DNA of 64,000 nucleotides from Epiperipatus broadwayi (Eukaryota; Onychophora; Udeonychophora; Euonychophora; Peripatidae): assembly GCA_028023455.1 (NCBI GenBank), contig JAQFVV010006231.1, forward strand, positions 4,914,036 to 4,978,035. Reading direction: 5' to 3'. The translations under genes and the position numbers were made by a program. Positions 58,826 to 64,000 of this stretch are shown here, one piece after another. The notes below the pieces were generated by a model. The model worked only from the letters and a program-made list of their open reading frames with translations. It made no database searches and was not told the DNA's origin. The first letter of the stretch is position 1. The number at the start of each line of letters is the position of its first letter.

Positions 58826-60919
58826 CATTTATGATACCAATAAAAAAGCAATAAAATGTAAGAATTTTAAACAAATTAGTAAATTTCTTATGCATCTAAT
58901 ATATTAATTAAGTTTTTGTCTGACAAACAATTGTGTTATAAAAACTTTTGTTAAGAAGGATGTTTTAAGAATGTCAGAAAGAATAGATATAAAAAGAAAT
59001 ATAAAATGCAATTAATGTTTATCTATAGTTTTATTTCATAGAATATTTATTTAAAAAAGATTTGTAAAAATGCTATTTAGAAAAAAATGAAGGTATTTAA
59101 TCATAATATTGAGCATAACAAAATGGTTAGGATAAAAATGAAATGTAATAATTACAAAAATAAATAAATTGTTACATTTTTATTTACACCAGTCAAACTC
59201 ACTCCACTCATGACTTTGACACCATCCACCTCAAATAAATACAATAATGATTATTACTAATCATTTACTAAAGTAGAGATTATCTCTAGTAATAGAGATA
59301 TATATGACAAATAGTGACCTGGGCCAACTGATGAGTGCTGGTTCAGCATGAAATGCATCTTGGGGGTCATTTGTCTTTTATTGTATCTTTATTTATATGA
59401 ATTTAAAAAGAATGTGGAAGTATGGAGTCTGTTAAATACATCTATAAAAATGTGTAGGTAAAAGAATTGAATGGATAAACAAATCATTTAATAAAAAGAA
59501 GTGATTATTTTGTAGATCACTAAATTTGGAATTAGGACATTCTATATGTTATCTCAAGTAATTTTAGACAAAGCAAAAATGTGAAAAGTTAGTAATAGAT
59601 AATAAAAAAAACTGGAAAAGTATAAGATATTGTTTAGGTGAAAATTAAAAAGAGATGTAGATAGAATACCATTACAAGTACAGAGATTTAATTTTTCATT
59701 AAACAAGAACATTTAATATAAAAAATTACATATATAAAGTAAATTGACGTAGACACGTGATCGTTAATAATGTGATATTGTAAATGGTTTATTTAACATA
59801 TAACATTTAAAATTATAATATATATATTAACAAATAATAGTTATTGAAAATAGGAGAAAATTGTCATCAAAAACTGAAAAATTTACTTCTGCCATTATAT
59901 ATATGTTAATAATTAAATAGCATAGAATATAAAGGAATTATTATTACTTGCGAGGTTATGTGAGATCCTAGCATCACGTAACAGCTTGAGCTTAAGTCCA
60001 GGTACTTCTAAGTCTTGAAAATACTTTTCTCGCAACGCTAAACGTACTTATAAGGAGTAATAAAAACTACGGTAGTTTAAACACTTGTTGCTACTTAATG
60101 ACATAACTCCATAAGTATTGTATAAAAGAAAAATCCAGACTAAAATTTAAATAATTTTGAAGCTATTTTAATTAAAATGTGTAGTTAAAATAAAAACGAA
60201 ATCCATGTTCGTTTTTTACAAAATTAATCAATGTAAAATTAATTTAAAGACGGAATAAAAATAAAACTACTAGAAGAATTTCACTAATTATACAATTTAT
60301 ATGATTGATACTTTCTGAGAAACTTATAAAACTTAAGTTTTCCCTGGAAACGAAATGGTGATATTACCCCATGCCATAGGTTATTTTTAATTATATTTAT
60401 GGATTAAATATTTTCACGTGAGCTCATTCGTCAATTACTATCATTACCGAAAGAAATACCGAAGGCTTTTGGTCTCAGAACAAATTGTAATAATGATTTT
60501 TCGTAAATAGTTATTATTTTTAGAAAGACCTACATTACGTAGATATATTTTTTCAATGTAATTTTTATAATAAAATATTTAGATGATAGCAATAAACAAA
60601 CATTTTTTAATGGCTGATCGTAATACTTTAAGCTTATAAATATAGCATTAAGTATGTGCAATAAAATAACTGAACACTGTTTTCAATACATAATCATACT
60701 TAAAGCCAACTGAAGAGCGACTTTTCACAATAACCAATTTTTTTAATCTCAATTACTTCTATATGAATTTTAATCTTAATAAATTAATCCTAATTTGGAT
60801 TACAATCAAGGAAATGCAGGTCATTGTCATAAGTCCTTCCATTAAGAGTATAAACAAAAATAATACATAAAAAAGATTAATACAGTATAAGTATGTATAT
60901 GCTTGCATGTTAAAAAACA
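58826..60919. other. Sequence with no supportable gene; CpG-bearing stretch at 59950-60540
   Basis: It contains a repeat of the CCAACTGATGAGTGCTGGTT-CAGCATGAAAT word (59325-59360) shared with the 36.0-kb segment. 59950-60540 has noticeably more CG dinucleotides than its surroundings. No exon could be supported. Confidence 0.35.
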
Positions 60920-61078
60920 GGCAAAACTCTCCATACAGTAGTTCCAGACAGTGCAAGACAGAATAATCAATGGATGCCAGAAGGCTTGTGCATAAAATCC
61001 CTATTTAGTGCCTACTCATCCAATATCCCCAGGCCAGTTTTTAGCTTGTGGCTTTTGTCAGTGAAGAGCCTTGGATCT
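60920..61078. mobile_element. MITE family 1, copy d
   Basis: It has GCAAAACTCTCCATACAGTA, AATGGATGCCAGAAGGCTTG, CATCCAATATCCCCAGGCCAG and TTTTGTCAGTGAAGAGCCTT, nearly the same as copy b. Confidence 0.7.
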
Positions 61079-61295
61079 GAGAGTAATGCACCTAGAACTT
61101 AGTATCTAATGCAACCCTCCATCAGCTACCTTTTATTTCTACTTAACTACAAAACTAAGAGAATAAGATGGAAAACAATATTTTCAATACAAGCTCATTG
61201 ACTTATCCAATCATATAGGTCTGAACTCAGTTCGGTACCTATATATTTTGGTGTCTTTGGTTCTTTAATAATTATACTCACCAGGCAGAATTGAT

Positions 61296-61553
61296 ATTAA
61301 ACCACTAAACAGCACATGATTACCATTTCTTATGCTTGCTCATAACTGTTATTATAGCAAGCAAAACTCCATACAGCAGTGCCACACAGTGCAAGCCAGA
61401 GTACTCAATGGATGCCAGAAGGCTTGTGCATAAAATTCATTGGTTACTCTGGCTTTCACTGTGTGGCACTACTGTATGGAGAGTTTTGGCTGTTTAACAA
61501 CCGTTATGAGCAAGCATAAGAAATGGTGATCATGTGATGTTTAGTGATTTAAT
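61296..61553. mobile_element. MITE family 1, copy e, foldback with arms about 115 bp
   Basis: The left arm 61296-61410 starts ATTAAACCACTAAACAGCAC. The right arm, about 61438-61553, reversed starts ATTAAATCACTAAACATCAC. The centre is GATGCCAGAAGGCTTGTGCA plus a few bases. This copy shows the complete element ends for the family. Confidence 0.8.
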
Positions 61554-61850
61554 ATGTTTGCATGTGTAAACAGATAAAAATTGTTTCATCAATTTGTCAT
61601 TCTCTTTGGTCAAAATGAATTAGCATATAATAAAACAAGCAGTAACCTAATACTCTTTACAAATTTCGTTAATAAGTATAGAGATAAAATAAAATATTAG
61701 GCAATATATAAATTGCCAAATGAATGTATAAATAAATACAATGCATAGGCTTGGTCTTAGCAACTACTGAATCTATAGAATTTTAGATTTATAAAGTTTA
61801 TTATATATCTCTTTGATAGAATGTAAAACAATCAAAATGTTTGTTTGAAA

Positions 61851-61909
61851 GATAAAGGTTTACTTTAGCGATCACAACATGTTCGCCTTCTATTTTTTAA
61901 AATTAGAAC
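61851..61909 (+). repeat. Left TIR of Merlin element
   Basis: It pairs with 63271-63329 with five mismatches, four of them transition-type differences in the inner half. It is directly preceded by the target duplication GTTTGAAA. Confidence 0.92.
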
Positions 61910-61966
61910 TATTATTGATTTGGAAAGTAAACATTTTTACTTTCATTTTGTATATTACCTAGTTTT

Positions 61967-62023
61967 GATGATGTTTTAAGTAATATTCATCTAAGGAAGA
62001 TGAATATTACTTAAAACATCATC
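61967..62023. repeat. Perfect 26-bp-arm palindrome inside Merlin
   Basis: The left arm 61967-61992 (GATGATGTTTTAAGTAATAT...) and right arm 61998-62023 are exact complements around the 5-bp loop AAGGA. A transcript through it would form a strong hairpin. Confidence 0.92.
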
Positions 62024-62265
62024 GATAAATTAAATGTTGGATTAATTACAAATAAAATGAATCGTTCACCTATATTCATTAAAATAATTACTTTATTTAT
62101 TTATTTGAAAGTTAAGAATTTAAACTATCTATATTTATAACACTTGTTGCAAAATAAGACATCCTCTGGATTCAAAAGTTCAAATTACACACATGCATGT
62201 ACAGCTTTATAGTTGCAAAAAATGGCATGTAGATCTGATACATCTTTAGTTCCAACTGATCAAAT

Positions 62266-63201
62266 TTGGGATGTTGCTGCTATTCTAGCAGGTGTCTGGA
62301 ATATATATCAGTTGTGGAATGTCCTTCCAATTCTGGAATTGGCCATCAAATGGCTTATGAAAAGACACCTAAAGAATTACACCCTATGCCAACAGTGTGG
62401 TGTTCGTTATTTGCTGGTGATGTATTCTATGGATGTAGATGGCAATACAGAATATGTCGCCATTGCATCTCAATCAGAAACGAGTTTTTTTCCACCGAAG
62501 TCATCTGTCTCTGGGAACAGTTATGAAGATAGTGTATTTTTGGGCGCATGATTTGCCACAAGAATACATTATGCATGAGACCGGTGTCAGCAAAAAAATA
62601 ATAATTGACTGGGATAATTTTTGCTATGAGGAATGTGCCAGATATTCCGGTGCAAATCTGATGGTTGTCGGCGGATTTGATGACAATGGGAAGCCATTAG
62701 TCATAGAAATTATTTCCACCGCAAATATCAATAGGGGACTTATGAAGAGTTCATTGGGTCTTTGGCAGTATTGAAAGGGGATCAAGGAAATGCTTCTTGA
62801 AAGAAGTTCCAGATAGGATGGCTGTCACATTGGAGGCCCTGATTACAGCAGTACATTTATTAGGTATGCATATTTCAGATGGCTGGGCTGCATACAATAA
62901 CATCAGAAGACTCAACAATGGTATATATATATATATGCATTCGGTTGTCATCCATCATGACAACTTTGTGCATCCCGAAGATCAAGACATATATACCCAG
63001 AATATTGAAAATATGTGGTTGAGAGCAAAGCATAAGCTGAAATACCAATGTGGTACCAGCAGAGCTTTGTTTTCATCATACCTAGAAGAATTTACCTTCT
63101 GGAGTAGCCACAGCACTATTGTTTTTTTCTTAAACTTTCTATTCTGCATAGGACACAAATGTGTTTTTTTTTATTATCTCTTACATTTTAATAAATTTTA
63201 A
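62266..63201 (+). pseudogene. Merlin / ISXO2-like transposase, frame-broken
   Basis: The N-terminal part in one frame (62266-62526) has YRICRHCISIRNEFFSTEV, the zinc-ribbon end typical of ISXO2-like (DDE_Tnp_IS1595) proteins. A one-base frame change at about 62523 leads to MKIVYFWAHDLPQEY and GVSKKIIIDWDNFCYE, then VVGGFDDNGKPLVIEI, where the first catalytic Asp region has decayed. After another break the frame from 62797 has ITAVHLLGMHISDGWAAYNN with the second catalytic Asp. It continues with HHDNFVHPEDQDIYTQNIEN, which carries the third catalytic position, then WLRAKHKLKYQCGTSRALF. A TA microsatellite is inserted near 62925. It is inactive. Confidence 0.85.
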
Positions 63202-63270
63202 TCTAATTCTACTATAGCATATATGTAAGATTTTCAAGTAATTTTTATTACGAATGTGTCATTTTTTTCA

Positions 63271-63329
63271 GTTCTAATTTTAAAAAATGGAGGGTGAACA
63301 TGTTGTGACCGCTAAAGTAAACCTTTACC
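63271..63329 (-). repeat. Right TIR of Merlin element
   Basis: It is the inverted partner of 61851-61909 and is followed directly by the target duplication GTTTGAAA (63330-63337). Confidence 0.92.
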
Positions 63330-63337
63330 GTTTGAAA

Positions 63338-64000
63338 TGTGCATGTAAGTTAATGGACCAAATGAATTTATTAAAATGCTTAAACATATAAACAATGCTG
63401 GACCAAAAGAAAGTGAGTCTGGAGCAATGGTTTCATGCGGGGGGGGGGGGATACCATGATAAAAAATATGTAGATATTTTTAAAAAAAAATTTTTTTTTA
63501 TTTGCAGATATATAAATCAAATCTAAAACGATTCTCTCCGTTAAAATATTTATATTGAATGAAAATTCGCAAAAAAAAAAGCATTCAAGGAAATAAATTA
63601 TAATTTATTACATTTTATATTTATTTTATTTATTCAAATATTGATAACATAAAATTCACAAATTAGTATGTATAATGTATGAATAATTACTTATTTATTA
63701 TAAATATGACTTTGTATAATTTTATCGAATCAATATATGAAAAAACAAAATAAAATACATGTAATGCAATATATTTATATATATTAATTCCTTAAATGTT
63801 TTATTGTGAAGTCACCATTGTAATTTAATTTTTTTTGCAAATTCTAATTCCATAGATAAAATTGCTAATGAAGAGAATTATCCTTGACCTGTGTGATTAC
63901 ATGTTAATGTGACCTGAAAGTACATGGTGAAATATTTAAGTATAGTGTTGTATGTAGCTGGTAAACACACAATGCTTCTACAGTTGTTTACTTTGTTATG
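63338..64000. other. AT-rich sequence, nothing recognised
   Basis: It has a run of 12 G at 63439-63450, unusual in this composition, and an A9/T9 palindromic run near 63482-63499. No gene was seen. Confidence 0.45.

Larger units (their letters stand above)
61851..63329 (+). mobile_element. Merlin DNA transposon (IS1595/ISXO2-like) with 59-bp TIRs and 8-bp target duplication
   Basis: The ends 61851-61909 and 63271-63329 are inverted repeats with only five mismatches over 59 bases. The left starts GATAAAGGTTTACTTTAGCG; the right, reversed, GGTAAAGGTTTACTTTAGCG. GTTTGAAA at 61843-61850 and again at 63330-63337 is a perfect 8-bp target-site duplication, as expected for Merlin. The 1479-bp body holds a broken ISXO2-like transposase and, near the left end, a perfect palindrome. 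The few TIR mismatches point to a fairly young insertion. Confidence 0.93.

Noticed and set aside
1-64000. CRISPR arrays, rRNA genes, functional tRNA genes, bacterial operons
   Set aside because: None seen. tRNA-like motifs are SINE fragments without complete cloverleaf halves.

Overview
This is AT-rich, intron-rich animal DNA, probably from an invertebrate; the phylum cannot be fixed from the sequence. The evidence is coding exons with matching splice phases on the minus strand, metazoan-type retrotransposons (Ty3/Gypsy, two LINE families), hAT and Merlin DNA transposons, foldback MITEs, tRNA-derived SINEs and widespread TA microsatellites. There is no bacterial gene organisation, and no rRNA, functional tRNA gene or CRISPR array was seen.

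Host gene: three exons on the minus strand (23819-23973, 21459-21627, 10460-10648) join in perfect phase. They encode the N-terminal part of an amino acid/auxin permease-type transporter (AAAP; SLC36/SLC38-like). The gene continues leftwards past the window start and probably has at least one exon to the right. Its introns are full of transposons.

Region by region. 1-10150: a nearly complete young Ty3/Gypsy element, antisense to the host gene, with unusually long (about 2.5 kb) LTRs that differ at only about 14 bases and two small indels. Its gag-pro-pol is intact apart from a frame change at a run of nine A in the reverse transcriptase. 10200-21400: the big host intron, holding a MITE, two fragments of one LINE family in opposite orientations, a decayed hAT element, and a 5'-truncated second Gypsy with a putative 3' LTR. 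21.4-24 kb: two host exons. 24.9-31.8 kb: tRNA-like SINEs, two long LTR-like repeats and small inverted-repeat elements. 32.5-37.4 kb: local duplications in otherwise plain AT-rich DNA. 38.0-40.8 kb: a second LINE family abutting an inverted third copy of the long LTR-like repeat. 42.0-45.9 kb: a foldback element and an almost intact hAT transposon with terminal inverted repeats (TIRs) and an 8-bp target duplication. 46.9-48.1 kb: an unassigned, less AT-rich block with a minisatellite and a minus-strand TATA box. 49.25-49.64 kb: another foldback. 54.1-58.8 kb: four LINE fragments joined head to tail in two pairs that face away from each other. 60.9-61.6 kb: MITE copies. 61.85-63.33 kb: a Merlin (IS1595/ISXO2-like) transposon with 59-bp TIRs, a perfect 8-bp target duplication and a perfect 26-bp-arm palindrome near its left end.

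Nothing here forms a pathway. The window is one transporter gene enlarged by successive mobile-element insertions. The most useful items are the complete element boundaries (Merlin, hAT, Gypsy LTRs), the tandem LINE junctions and the unassigned repeat families.
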